Source: Lentzea pudingi | Lineage (GTDB): Bacteria > Actinomycetota > Actinomycetes > Mycobacteriales > Pseudonocardiaceae | NCBI RefSeq assembly: GCF_014646255.1 | Contig: NZ_BMNC01000001.1 | Location: 1 to 64,000 of the forward strand | Direction of reading: 5' to 3' | DNA length: 64,000 bases | Shown: one piece after another, positions 8,848 through 16,842 of the stretch | Numbering within the stretch: position 1 is the first letter of the stretch | Layout of the letters: each line of letters starts with the position of its first letter | Position numbers and translations under genes: made by a program | The notes under the pieces: model-generated | Database searches by the model: none | Told to the model about the DNA's origin: nothing | What the model saw: the letters and a program-made list of their open reading frames with translations, nothing else

Positions 8848-9534
8848 ATGGTCATGCCCACAGCCGTGCGAACCGGTGGCGGTGTCGGCGTCCTCAGTGC
8901 CGAGGAGGCTTGGGATTCGCCAACGGTGCCCATGCGCCGTCGGGTGCGCCAAGCGCCGGTCTCCAACCAGTGGCTCGCCGAAGCCGACTTCGCCGACCTC
9001 GTCGACGCCGCTCTCGCCGGAGACAGACGGGCGGTCGAGCACCTGCTCGGCCGCATCCAGCCGCTGATCGTGCGCTACTGCCGCGCCCGTGTCGGCGGCC
9101 GCGAGCGCACGCTGGTCTCGGCGGAGGACATCGCGCAGGAGGTGTGCGTGGCTGTGCTCGGCGCGTTGTCGAAGTACCGCTACGAACCCGGCTCGTTCCT
9201 CGCGTTCGTGTACGGCATCGCCGCGCACAAGGTCGCCGACGCGCGCCGCCGTGCCGTCCGCAACCGCGCCGAGGTCGTGCCGGAGCTGCCGGACTGCCCG
9301 TCGCTCGAGACCGGTCCGGAGCAGCACGCGGTCAACGGCGAGATGATGGCCCAGGTCACGCGCCTGCTGCACAAGCTCCCGGCCCGCCAGCGCGAGATCC
9401 TCGTGCTGCGGGTGGCCGTGGGCCTGTCCGCGGAGGAGGTCGCACTGGCGGTCGCGTCGACCCCCGGTGCCGTGCGGGTGGCACAGCACCGGGCGCTCAC
9501 CCGGATGCGGGAGATGATCGCCGAGGAAGGCTGA
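8848..9534 (+). CDS. sigD: RNA polymerase ECF sigma factor, SigD/ShbA type
   Basis: A 228-residue sigma-70 family member. Region 2 is LVDAALAGDRRAVEHLLGRI ... VRYCRARVG ... SAEDIAQEVCVAVLGAL ... FLAFVYGIAAHKVADARR. Region 4 is LPARQREILVLRVAVGLSAEEVA ... GAVRVAQHRALTRMR. These strings closely match mycobacterial SigD and streptomycete ShbA, growth-phase ECF sigma factors; ShbA drives the principal sigma gene in Streptomyces. No anti-sigma gene is adjacent. ATG 8848 follows AGGAGG at 8834-8839 with ideal spacing, so the in-frame GTG at 8830 is less likely. Convergent with the MFS gene. Confidence 0.9.
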   Translation: MVMPTAVRTGGGVGVLSAEEAWDSPTVPMRRRVRQAPVSNQWLAEADFADLVDAALAGDRRAVEHLLGRIQPLIVRYCRARVGGRERTLVSAEDIAQEVCVAVLGALSKYRYEPGSFLAFVYGIAAHKVADARRRAVRNRAEVVPELPDCPSLETGPEQHAVNGEMMAQVTRLLHKLPARQREILVLRVAVGLSAEEVALAVASTPGAVRVAQHRALTRMREMIAEEG

Positions 9535-9547
9535 CGCGCTCGATGAT

Positions 9548-9563
9548 CGGCGCGTTCGCGCCG
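9548..9563. terminator. Small hairpin between convergent sigD and MFS genes
   Basis: A GC hairpin (CGGCGC/GCGCCG around a 4-nt loop) sits 13 bp after the sigma-factor stop and 20 bp from the MFS stop. It has no T-run on either side, so a bidirectional terminator role is only plausible. Confidence 0.4.
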
Positions 9564-9582
9564 TCGTCGACGGTCTCCGGCG

Positions 9583-10773
9583 TCAGTGCACGGGTGCCGT
9601 CCGGAGATCGCTGGACCCCCCGACCACCGCCGTGACCAGCACCAACGCCCCGAGCACCAGCAACGTGACCGCGCCGCCGACGAGATCCGCCAGCAGCGCC
9701 CCGACCACCGGAGCGATGGGCGTGAGCCCACGGGTGACGAAGTTCAGCAGGGCGTCCATGCGCCCCATCAGCTCGTCGGGCACCAACTCGGTGAAGATGG
9801 CGCCCACGGAGACGTTGAGCATCGGCGTGCCGATCGCGGTGAGCATGAGAGGCACGAACGGCCACCAAGCGCCGAACGGGAGCGCCATCGCCATCATGCT
9901 CGCGCCGAACAGGGTGAGCACCGCGACGACCAGCCTGCCGGGCGTCATGGTGACCCTGGGCGACAGCAGGGCGCCCAGGACGCCGCCCACGCCGATGCCC
10001 GTGAGCACCAGGCCGACGAGCCAGTCGGGACCGCCGCGCTCCTTGACCAGCGCCATGACCGGGAGCAGCGAGGCCGAGCCGAGCAGGTTCAGGGCCAGGA
10101 AGATCGCGATGATGTTGCGCAGGCCGCGCTGGTGCCACAGCCAGGTCCACGGTTCGCGCAGGTCCTGGCGCATGCGCTGACGTGGGCGTTGCCCGGTGCG
10201 TGGCGGGATCTTGGCGAACCACGCGCACACGGCCGCGACGAGGAACGACAGGGCGTCGCCGACGAACGGGACCGAGCGGCCCAGGCCGAAGAGCAGCGCG
10301 CCGAGGGACGGGCCGACCAGGTACGCCACGTGGGTGCGCGCCTCCTCCTGCGCGTACGCGGCCCTGAGCTGGGCGGGCGGCACGACCTCCTTGATCGCGG
10401 TGGCGCGGGCCGGCCCGGTGAACGCGGTGCAGACACCGTCCACCGCCGCCAGGACCAGGAACAACGGCATGGAGTCGAGGCCGGTGACGACGTTGACCGC
10501 CATCACCGCGACCGCCGCGGCCTGGGTGGTCTGGCTCCAGACCAGCACCCTGCCGCGGTCCCAGCGATCCACCCACACGCCCGCCGGCATCTGGGCGAGG
10601 ACCAGCGCCGCCGCCCGCACGCCCGCGATCACGCCGGCCCAGAAGAGCGAGCCGGTGACCGCGAAGATCAGCAGGGGGACCGCGACCGTCGTGAGCTGGG
10701 TGCCGAGCTGCGAGACCGCGCTGCCCAGCCACAGCAGCTGGAACTGAACGTTCTTCCTGAGCGGCTCCGCCAT
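9583..10773 (-). CDS. MFS transporter
   Basis: A 396-residue major-facilitator membrane protein with about 12 hydrophobic segments. It starts FQLLWLGSAVSQLGTQLTTVAVPLLIFAVTG and carries the loop motif DRWDRGRVLVWSQ between TM2 and TM3. This pattern is typical of the enterobactin-exporter-like (MFS_3) clade common in actinomycetes, which exports siderophores or drugs. The substrate is not evident. It is divergent from the PfkB kinase across 50 bp and convergent with sigD. Confidence 0.9.
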   Translation of the reverse strand: MAEPLRKNVQFQLLWLGSAVSQLGTQLTTVAVPLLIFAVTGSLFWAGVIAGVRAAALVLAQMPAGVWVDRWDRGRVLVWSQTTQAAAVAVMAVNVVTGLDSMPLFLVLAAVDGVCTAFTGPARATAIKEVVPPAQLRAAYAQEEARTHVAYLVGPSLGALLFGLGRSVPFVGDALSFLVAAVCAWFAKIPPRTGQRPRQRMRQDLREPWTWLWHQRGLRNIIAIFLALNLLGSASLLPVMALVKERGGPDWLVGLVLTGIGVGGVLGALLSPRVTMTPGRLVVAVLTLFGASMMAMALPFGAWWPFVPLMLTAIGTPMLNVSVGAIFTELVPDELMGRMDALLNFVTRGLTPIAPVVGALLADLVGGAVTLLVLGALVLVTAVVGGSSDLRTAPVH

Positions 10774-10823
10774 GCGGACGTTTCTAACGCATGATCACCG
10801 ACCGCGGGTGGCAAGGTTTACGC

Positions 10824-11864
10824 ATGGCTGACCCCGGCGCCGAACCCGCCTACGACGTGCTGCTCACCGGCACCGTGTTCCTCGACATCATCTTCACCGG
10901 CCTGCCGCGCCCGCCGGAGCCGGGAACGGAGGTGTGGGCCGACGGACTCGGGTCGTGCCCCGGCGGCATCGCGAACCTCGCGGTGGCGCTGCGCCGGCTC
11001 GAACTGAAGACCGCGCTCGCGGCGGCGTTCGGCGAGGACGCGTACGGCGACTTCTGCTGGGACGTGCTGGCGGACCAGGAAGGCGTCGACCTCTCTTACT
11101 GTCGTCGCTTCTACGGGTGGCATTCGCCCGTGACGGTGTCCATGGCGATGGAACGTGACCGCAGCATGGTCACGCATGGGCACAAGTCGCCCGTCATCGC
11201 GGACGACCTCTTCTCACCACCACCGACGACCAAAGCCTGCTTCGTGCACATCCAGGCGGAGGACGAGCAGTGGGTGCGCACGGCGAAGGAGAACGGCGCC
11301 CTGTTGTTCGCCGACATCGGCTGGGACCGCACCGGGGCGTGGTCGCCCGAGTTGCTGCGCAGGCTCGCCGGATATGACGTGTTCCTCCCGAACCACGTGG
11401 AGGCGCAGGGGTACACCCGCACCGACACCCCGGAGGCCGCCGCGCGCAAGCTCGCCGAGCACGTGCCCGTGGTGGTCGTCACACGCGGGGGCGGCGGAGC
11501 GGTCGCCGTCGACAGCGCCACCGGCGAGTGCGTGGACGTGCCGGGCCTGAACGTCGCGCAGCTCGACGCGACAGGTGCCGGTGACGTGTTTGGCGCGGGG
11601 TTCGTGATGGGCACTCTGGCCGGGTGGCCGCTCGAACACCGGGTGCGGTTCGCGAACCTGTGCGCCGCGCTGTCCGTGCAACATTTCGGTGGCTCGCTGT
11701 CGGCTCCGGGCTGGGGCGACATCGCGGTCTGGTGGCGGACGGTGAGCAGGCGGCCGGACGAGGAGTTGTCGCGGTACGGGTTCCTCGACGACCTGCTTCC
11801 CGACCACGCGGGCGTCGAGGTGCGCAGGGCCAGCCCGACGATCGGGCTGCGGTTGCTCCGGTAG
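10824..11864 (+). CDS. PfkB-family carbohydrate/nucleoside kinase
   Basis: A 346-residue ribokinase-fold enzyme. PfkB signature 1 lies around GSCPGGIANLAVALRRL, with AAAFGEDAYGDF. Signature 2 is QLDATGAGDVFGAGFVMG with the catalytic Asp in DATGAGD, the anion-hole motif. VVVTRGGGGA precedes it. It phosphorylates a sugar or nucleoside hydroxyl with ATP; the acceptor cannot be assigned. ATG 10824 follows AAGG at 10812-10815; an ATG at 10791 is in frame. No sugar transporter is adjacent. Confidence 0.9.
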   Translation: MADPGAEPAYDVLLTGTVFLDIIFTGLPRPPEPGTEVWADGLGSCPGGIANLAVALRRLELKTALAAAFGEDAYGDFCWDVLADQEGVDLSYCRRFYGWHSPVTVSMAMERDRSMVTHGHKSPVIADDLFSPPPTTKACFVHIQAEDEQWVRTAKENGALLFADIGWDRTGAWSPELLRRLAGYDVFLPNHVEAQGYTRTDTPEAAARKLAEHVPVVVVTRGGGGAVAVDSATGECVDVPGLNVAQLDATGAGDVFGAGFVMGTLAGWPLEHRVRFANLCAALSVQHFGGSLSAPGWGDIAVWWRTVSRRPDEELSRYGFLDDLLPDHAGVEVRRASPTIGLRLLR

Positions 11865-11961
11865 GTTGGAAAACAGTCGATCAGCGGACGCAACCTCATG
11901 GGCCTTCCGCGCGACTTATAGGTAGAGAGTCTCTGGGGTTTTGCTCGGAAGGAGTTGCGGG

Positions 11962-14079
11962 TTGTTCGCCGCACGCGCGTCAGGCTTGGTCAAGTTGCTG
12001 GGGTTGTGCCTGACTGCGGGCGTTCTCCTCGCCGCGATGGTGTTCCCGTTCGTCGGAGGTCTCGGGCTCGCGTCCAACCGCGCGGCCGACACGGTCGACC
12101 AGACGTCGGGTGACCTCGCGAAGGGGGAGCTGCCGCTCGTCACCACCATCCAGGACATGAACGGCGACCCGATCGCCTACCTCTACGACCAGTACCGCAT
12201 CCCGTTGGAGTCCAAGGACATCGCGGACACCATGAAGGGTGCGATCCTGGCCATTGAGGACAAACGGTTCTTCGAGCACCAGGGCGTCGACTGGCAGGGC
12301 ATCGCCCGTGCCGCCGCCAAGGCCGGTGTGGACGGTGGGGCGACGCAGGGCGCGTCGACGCTCACCCAGCAGTACGTGAAGAACTACATGGCGTTCGTGC
12401 TCGGCGCCGACAACGAGCAGGAGGCCTGGGAGAAGGCCACCGAGGCGACCATCGGCCGCAAGATGCGCGAGGCGCGCGTCGCGTTGCAGCTCGAGCAGCA
12501 GATGAGCAAGGACGAGATCCTCACCGGCTACCTCAACATCGTGCCGCTGGGCAACCAGACCTACGGCGTCGGCGCGGCGGCGAAGGCGTACTTCAACACC
12601 ACCGCCGACAAGCTGACCGTTCCGCAGGCCGCGCTGCTCGCCGCGATCGCGAACCGCCCGTCGTCGCTGAACCCCGGGGCCTCCCCGGAGAAGGCGCTGG
12701 AGCGCCGCAACATCGTCATCGACAAGATGCGCGAGAACGGCGCGTTCGGCTCCGACGAGACCGAGGCGAAGAAGAAGGCCGAGGAGTTCAAGGCCCAGCC
12801 GATGGGCATCGTCGAGGACCTGCAGATCCTGCCCAAGGGCTGCGTCGGCGCCGGTGACGGCCCGATCTACGGCTTCTTCTGCGACTACCTGCTCGACTAC
12901 CTGCGCACCGCCGGCATCACGAACAAGGAACTGCAGCGCGGCGGCCTCACCATCAAGACCACGATGGACCCGAAGGCCACCAAGGCCGCGAAGCAGTCGG
13001 CCGAGCAGCAGGTGCCGAAGACCCAGAACGGCATCGCGAACGTCATGTCCGTCGTGCAGCCGGGCACTGACAAGCACCGCGTGCGCGCCCTCGTCGCCTC
13101 CCGCGACTACGGAAACAAGGCCGAGCTCGGCCAGGTGGCCCGTCCCGTGCCCGCCGAGGTCCTGCCGTTCGGCCCCGGCTCGGTGAACAAGGTCTTCACC
13201 GCCGCCGCGGCCCTCGAACGCAACGTCATCGGCATCGACAAGCCCATGGACGTCCCGAAGGTCTACTACTCGAGGGTCTACCCCAACGGCGGCGCGCCGT
13301 GGAAGGTCGAGAACGCGGGCCCCTACGGCGAGAAGATGACGCTGACCCAGGCCCTCGCGCAGTCCCCGAACACGGGCTTCGTGATCCTGCAGGAGAAGGC
13401 GGGCCTCAGCCAGACCGTCGACATGGCCTACCGCCTCGGCATGCGCGAAACCCTCCAGGGCGCGAACCGCTCCGGCGAACCCCTGAAGCAGGACAAGTCG
13501 AACGGCCCGTCGCAGGGCGACTGGACGAAGCAGAACAACGCGGGCTCCTACACCCTCGGCCCGGGCGCGACCAGCGTCCTCGAACTGGCGAACGTGGCAG
13601 CGACCATCGTCTCCGGCGGCACCTGGTGCCCGCCGAGCCCGGTGGAACAGGTCCTCGACCGCTACGGCAAGCCGATGCAGCTCAAGGAACAGCCCTGCGA
13701 GCAGGCCGTGAACACCGAACTGGCCAACTCGCTGGCCCAGGGCATGTCGCACGACACCACCGGCAGCGGCACGGCGGCCGACGCGGCCCGCGGCAGCGCC
13801 TGGACCCGCCCGACCATCGGCAAGACGGGCACCACCGAAGAGCACAAGTCGGTCGCCTTCCTGGCAGCGACCCCGCAGTACGCGGGCGCCGTCATGACCT
13901 ACGCCGACGGCAACCGCCCCGAGGTGATCTGCGCGAACCCGATCCGCCTGTGCGGCACGAGCAAGTCGGGCGTGTTCGGTGGCCAGGTCGCGGCACCCAC
14001 CTGGTTCAACGCGATGAAGGTGATCCACGAGGGTCTGCCGGTGGCGCCGCTGCCTCCGGCCGCGGCCAGGTACAAGTAA
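11962..14079 (+). CDS. Class A penicillin-binding protein (transglycosylase/transpeptidase)
   Basis: A 705-residue bifunctional peptidoglycan synthase. A short cytoplasmic tail and TM (about residues 9-32) precede the GT51 domain (EDKRFFEHQGVDW with the catalytic Glu, QGASTLTQQYVKNY, KMREARVALQLE, ILTGYLNIVPLG). The transpeptidase domain has SVNK (SxxK), SPN (SxN) and KTGTT (KTG). It ends soon after the KTG box with no PASTA domain. The probable start is TTG 11962, 7 nt after GGAAGGAG (11948-11955); no ATG or GTG near this site fits. A terminator hairpin follows. Confidence 0.92.
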   Translation: MFAARASGLVKLLGLCLTAGVLLAAMVFPFVGGLGLASNRAADTVDQTSGDLAKGELPLVTTIQDMNGDPIAYLYDQYRIPLESKDIADTMKGAILAIEDKRFFEHQGVDWQGIARAAAKAGVDGGATQGASTLTQQYVKNYMAFVLGADNEQEAWEKATEATIGRKMREARVALQLEQQMSKDEILTGYLNIVPLGNQTYGVGAAAKAYFNTTADKLTVPQAALLAAIANRPSSLNPGASPEKALERRNIVIDKMRENGAFGSDETEAKKKAEEFKAQPMGIVEDLQILPKGCVGAGDGPIYGFFCDYLLDYLRTAGITNKELQRGGLTIKTTMDPKATKAAKQSAEQQVPKTQNGIANVMSVVQPGTDKHRVRALVASRDYGNKAELGQVARPVPAEVLPFGPGSVNKVFTAAAALERNVIGIDKPMDVPKVYYSRVYPNGGAPWKVENAGPYGEKMTLTQALAQSPNTGFVILQEKAGLSQTVDMAYRLGMRETLQGANRSGEPLKQDKSNGPSQGDWTKQNNAGSYTLGPGATSVLELANVAATIVSGGTWCPPSPVEQVLDRYGKPMQLKEQPCEQAVNTELANSLAQGMSHDTTGSGTAADAARGSAWTRPTIGKTGTTEEHKSVAFLAATPQYAGAVMTYADGNRPEVICANPIRLCGTSKSGVFGGQVAAPTWFNAMKVIHEGLPVAPLPPAAARYK

Positions 14080-14094
14080 GCACTGCTCGGCCAG

Positions 14095-14130
14095 GGGCCG
14101 TCGGACGCCAGGTGCGTCCGGCGGCCCTTT
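14095..14130 (+). terminator. Rho-independent terminator after the PBP gene
   Basis: A 14-bp stem (14095-14108 with 14114-14127, one G-T pair) closes a 5-nt loop and is followed by TTT at 14128-14130. It begins 16 bp after the stop codon. Confidence 0.8.
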
Positions 14131-14133
14131 GTG

Positions 14134-14510
14134 CTGGGTGGGGGAGGGAGCCGCGCCGGTGTGGCTGGGGGCGGTGGGTTGGGCGGCAGGGCCGGGGTGG
14201 GCGGCAGGTGGGTTGGGCGATAGGTGGGTTGGGCGGTAGGGCCGGGTTGGGCGGCGGTGGGTTGGGCGGCCGGTGGGTGGGGATTGCTGGGTGGGAACGC
14301 TGGGTGGGGCGCTGGGCCGCAGATGGGGTGGGCAGGCGGCTGGGAGAGGTCGGTGGGTCAGGTCGGGCAGGCCAGGTTCGGCAGGGCCGAGCCGGGTTGG
14401 GCAGGGCGGGACCGGGCAGGGCAGGGCCGGGTTGGAACGGCTGGGTCGGGCAGGCCAGGTCGAACGGGCCAGGTCGGGAAGGGCTGGCCGCGAGCCAGGG
14501 CGGGAGCATT
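14134..14510 (+). repeat. G-rich low-complexity tract
   Basis: About 375 bp of imperfect repeats of the theme GGGTTGGGCGG on the + strand, with runs of three or more G every few bases (for example GGGTGGGGGAGGG at 14136-14148). Open frames through it encode only Gly/Trp/Arg-rich or Pro-rich strings and are not credible genes. The tract has clear potential for G-quadruplex formation on the + strand. Confidence 0.6.
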
Positions 14511-14660
14511 GCTCAGGAGAGGCCGGGCCGGATTCAACTGAGCTGGGCCCGACGTGACTACGTCATGTGCTTGCGCATGCTTGCGCAGGCGTCCCCTTTG
14601 ATTTGGAGTCCCCCGCGACCCAACCTAGCCAGCAGGTCTGACAGTCCCGCGCGCAAAGGG

Positions 14661-14781
14661 CAACGGCGAAGCCGAGCCACCCTGCCGCTCAACGCAACGG
14701 CGAAGCCGAGGCGTCCCTCCAAACACAACAGGCAACGGCGAAGCCGAGCCCCGTTCCGCCAACGGCAATGGCGAAGCCGAG
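14661..14781. repeat. Four regularly spaced 16-bp direct repeats, each a mini-hairpin
   Basis: CAACGGCGAAGCCGAG occurs at 14661-14676, 14695-14710 and 14733-14748, and once with a single change (CAATGG...) at 14766-14781. Start-to-start distances are 34, 38 and 33 bp. Each unit contains CGGC-GAA-GCCG, or TGGC-GAA-GCCG in the last copy, a 4-bp stem with a GAA triloop. Spacers are unrelated and 17-22 bp long. Confidence 0.7.
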
Positions 14782-14831
14782 GCGTACCTACCTAGGACTA
14801 CCGGGCAAGCGGTGGTGACGTGCCCAGCTCG

Positions 14832-14957
14832 GCGATTGGGGCTTGACCTTGAGGAGCTGGATGCGACCGTTGCAGGGATCGGCCGGGCTCTTAGTGCCCG
14901 GCCTTTTAAGGCCGATATGTGCATCCAGCTAGAGGCTCAAGGTCAAGCCCCAATCGC
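14832..14957. repeat. 126-nt three-stem hairpin element, copy A
   Basis: Outer stem: 22 perfect base pairs (14832-14853 with 14936-14957; arm begins GCGATTGGGGCTTGACC). Middle stem: AGCTGGATGC at 14855-14864 with GCATCCAGCT at 14921-14930. Apical hairpin: GGCCGGGC at 14881-14888 with GCCCGGCC at 14896-14903, loop of 7. A second copy of identical total length lies at 54928-55053. No open frame, no target-site duplication and no transposase was seen. Function unknown. Confidence 0.8.
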
Positions 14958-15510
14958 TATCGTCGCGCAGCGGCGATGACCGGCACCGGCCCGTCTTGAC
15001 CTACGCAACCACCCTCGCAAGGCGACTTCACGCATGGCAGGCGGCCACCCCGCTGGAACGCGACAAGTCAATGCAAGCTGACCCGCACCCCCGGCCCTCC
15101 AGAGCCCTTCAGCCGAACCCCGCGCGCCCAAACGACCCCAACCACCCGAAGTGACCGTCAATCCCACCCCATCCCCACCCCACCACCCAGCAAACCTTTC
15201 ACGATAAAGCGACTGACCAGTACAAACACCACCACAGGGATTGGTCCAAAACCCGTTGACCATGCCCTAAACGGCTCGACTACCCAAAGTGACCAACAGT
15301 GGGCCTAATCACCTGAACCCCCACTTCGCTTGCCCGCGCCGGTCACGCGAGGTTACGTTCTGCGCCGCATGTCACGGTTCGATAACCGCAAGGACACGGA
15401 ACGCCCCCGAAGCGGTCCAGTCCACCACCGGGCCCCCGAAGCCCGCAGCCAGGCCCCCGACACCTGGCGCAGCGCGGTTGCCGAACTCCCCCGAGTGCAT
15501 GGAGGCAGTT
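14958..15510. other. Gene-free stretch upstream of the M23 peptidase gene
   Basis: About 550 bp without a credible gene. The part around 15100-15300 is rich in C/A homopolymeric runs. Short open frames on both strands lack ribosome-binding sites and recognisable sequence. It presumably contains the promoter and leader of the M23 gene. I looked for the GGGGAACC-type core of a c-di-AMP (ydaO) riboswitch and did not find it. Confidence 0.5.
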
Positions 15511-16302
15511 TTGGCACGGCATCGAGCGAAGGGTCCTCTGGTCGACGTCATCACCAGAGTGGACCTGGACCGCAAGAAGGCCGTCGCGGTGGTTGTCGCC
15601 GCGGGCGCCCTCGCCGGCGCCGGTTTCGCCCAGGCGGCTACGACCGTCAGCCCGGTTGATCGCATCATCGCCCCCGTGGCGGCCACGAAGAACCTCGCTG
15701 CGGCGATGACCGCGCCGCCGCAGCAGCAGGGGCCGCAGACGATTCATTCCGTCGAGACCGGGTCCGAGGCTCGCAAGCTCCTGCAGGCCGAGCAGATCCA
15801 GGCGCAGTTCCACGTCGCCGAGGCGCTCAAGTCCGCTGAGGGTGCCTACGCGAAGCGTCAGGAGGCCGCCAAGGTCGAGGCGGCCCGTGTCGCCGCCGCG
15901 GAAGAGGCGAAGCGGCCCAAGTGCGTGCGGCCCGCCCAGGGGTCGTTCACGTCCGGCTTCGGTGCCCGGTGGGGGACCAGTCACAACGGCATCGACATCG
16001 CGAACGCCATCGGCACGCCGATCGTCTCCGTCATGGACGGCACGGTCGTCGAGGCCGGGCCCGCTTCCGGGTTCGGGCTGTGGGTTCGTGTTCAGCACGA
16101 CGACGGCACCGTCACCGTCTACGGGCACATGAACACCATCGACGTGCCGCAGGGCGCCAAGGTCAAGGCCGGGCAGCAGATCGCGACGATCGGCAACCGC
16201 GGGCAGTCGACCGGGCCGCACGTGCACTTCGAGGTGTGGGCCGCCGGCGGGCAGAAGATCAACCCGGTCGGCTGGCTCGCCGAGCGCGGTGTGAGCCTGT
16301 AA
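15511..16302 (+). CDS. Secreted M23 (LytM-type) peptidoglycan endopeptidase
   Basis: A protein of about 263 residues. A charged N-terminus precedes a hydrophobic export segment (KKAVAVVVAAGALAGAGFAQAA), then an Ala/Glu/Lys-rich probable coiled coil (AEALKSAEGAYAKRQEAAKVEAARVAAAEEA). The C-terminal M23 domain has GTSHNGIDIANAIGTPI with the zinc His and Asp, YGHMN, and GPHVHFEVW with the HxH ligands. It likely cleaves peptidoglycan cross-links. TTG 15511 is preceded by GGAGG at 15501-15505 and is preferred; ATG 15499 is in frame but has no ribosome-binding site. Confidence 0.88.
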   Translation: MARHRAKGPLVDVITRVDLDRKKAVAVVVAAGALAGAGFAQAATTVSPVDRIIAPVAATKNLAAAMTAPPQQQGPQTIHSVETGSEARKLLQAEQIQAQFHVAEALKSAEGAYAKRQEAAKVEAARVAAAEEAKRPKCVRPAQGSFTSGFGARWGTSHNGIDIANAIGTPIVSVMDGTVVEAGPASGFGLWVRVQHDDGTVTVYGHMNTIDVPQGAKVKAGQQIATIGNRGQSTGPHVHFEVWAAGGQKINPVGWLAERGVSL

Positions 16303-16338
16303 CTCGGCCGCCTGATCACTAGAATTCCCGGTAGTCTC

Positions 16339-16377
16339 CGGCCACGCCGTCGTGCACGATGCACGGCGGCGTGGCCG
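16339..16377 (+). terminator. Terminator hairpin after the M23 gene
   Basis: CGGCCACGCCG (16339-16349) pairs with CGGCGTGGCCG (16367-16377), with a further inner GTGC/GCAC pairing. It starts 36 bp after the stop. There is no strong T-run, which is common in actinomycetes. Confidence 0.75.
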
Positions 16378-16400
16378 CATTTGCGTGTGGCACAAGGAAA

Positions 16401-16588
16401 GCCAGTGCGCCCGATCGGGTCAACGGCAAGACTTTCGTGGTCACGCAAGGCGACGTCGTGACGGACGAGCCGCAGGGACCGGGGTGGCGCCCTGCGCGAA
16501 GATCCGCCAGGTTGGGTTCGTGCGAGAGCTGAAGAGGTCCGTTTCAGGCAAGATCCCGCGCCGTCCGCTGCGGGACGGCTCGCGGTGA
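16401..16588 (+). pseudogene. Relic of an AMP-dependent acyl-CoA ligase C-terminus (4CL-like)
   Basis: Two reading frames in sequence give the tail of an ANL-superfamily ligase. Frame 1 (from 16401) reads KTFVVTQGDVVTDE. Frame 2 (from about 16484 to the stop at 16586-16588) reads VAPCAKIRQVGFVREL then KRSVSGKIPRRPLRD. The latter matches the family ending PRSVSGKILRRxLRD, in which the Lys is catalytic. About 8 residues are expected between the halves, but only 14 nt remain, so a short deletion shifted the frame. No N-terminal domain was found upstream. It lies just before the ammonia-lyase gene, suggesting that a coumarate-CoA-ligase-type gene was once part of that cluster. Confidence 0.6.
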
Positions 16589-16842
16589 GGCTGCCGATCA
16601 CCGTTGTCGTTGGTGTGAAAGGACATTCTCTTGCGGTGACGACAGGTTCACCCCAGTGGACCAGTCCACCGATCTTTTGGGCCGAATCGTGCGCGGAGAG
16701 TTCGATCACCTCGCCGGCGGCTTGAAGGTGCCTGCGCGGAGCTGAGAAATTTTCCTCGCTTAGTGCGTACATAAGGCCCTTACTCGCTGACTGGTCAACC
16801 GGGATCGTCGCGAGTGGCTCCCCACAGTCCTCAGGAGGCGTC

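Noticed and set aside
11980..14028. Long open frame antisense to the PBP gene (682 codons)
   Set aside because: It is the third-position GC shadow of a clearly recognised gene; the translation is Arg/His/Leu/Gly-rich with no domain. The same applies to long antisense frames opposite malQ, glgX, treY, treZ and the FAD oxidoreductase.
14134..14557. Gly/Trp-rich open frames in the G-rich tract
   Set aside because: They translate a simple DNA repeat in several frames and lack start signals.
14661..14781. CRISPR array
   Set aside because: Repeats are only 16 bp, there are four, spacers are 17-22 bp, and no cas gene is present.
14832..14957. Ordinary MITE with target-site duplication
   Set aside because: No direct duplication flanks either 126-nt copy, and the internal stems covary, which a simple MITE would not require. 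A mobile origin is still possible.
15366..15400. tRNA gene suggested by a GGTTCGATAACC-like T-arm string
   Set aside because: No matching acceptor, D-arm or anticodon stem could be built around it.
14958..15510. Possible ydaO (c-di-AMP) riboswitch before the M23 peptidase gene
   Set aside because: Cell-wall peptidase genes in actinobacteria often have one, but I could not find the conserved GGGGAACC-type core or the expected paired blocks.
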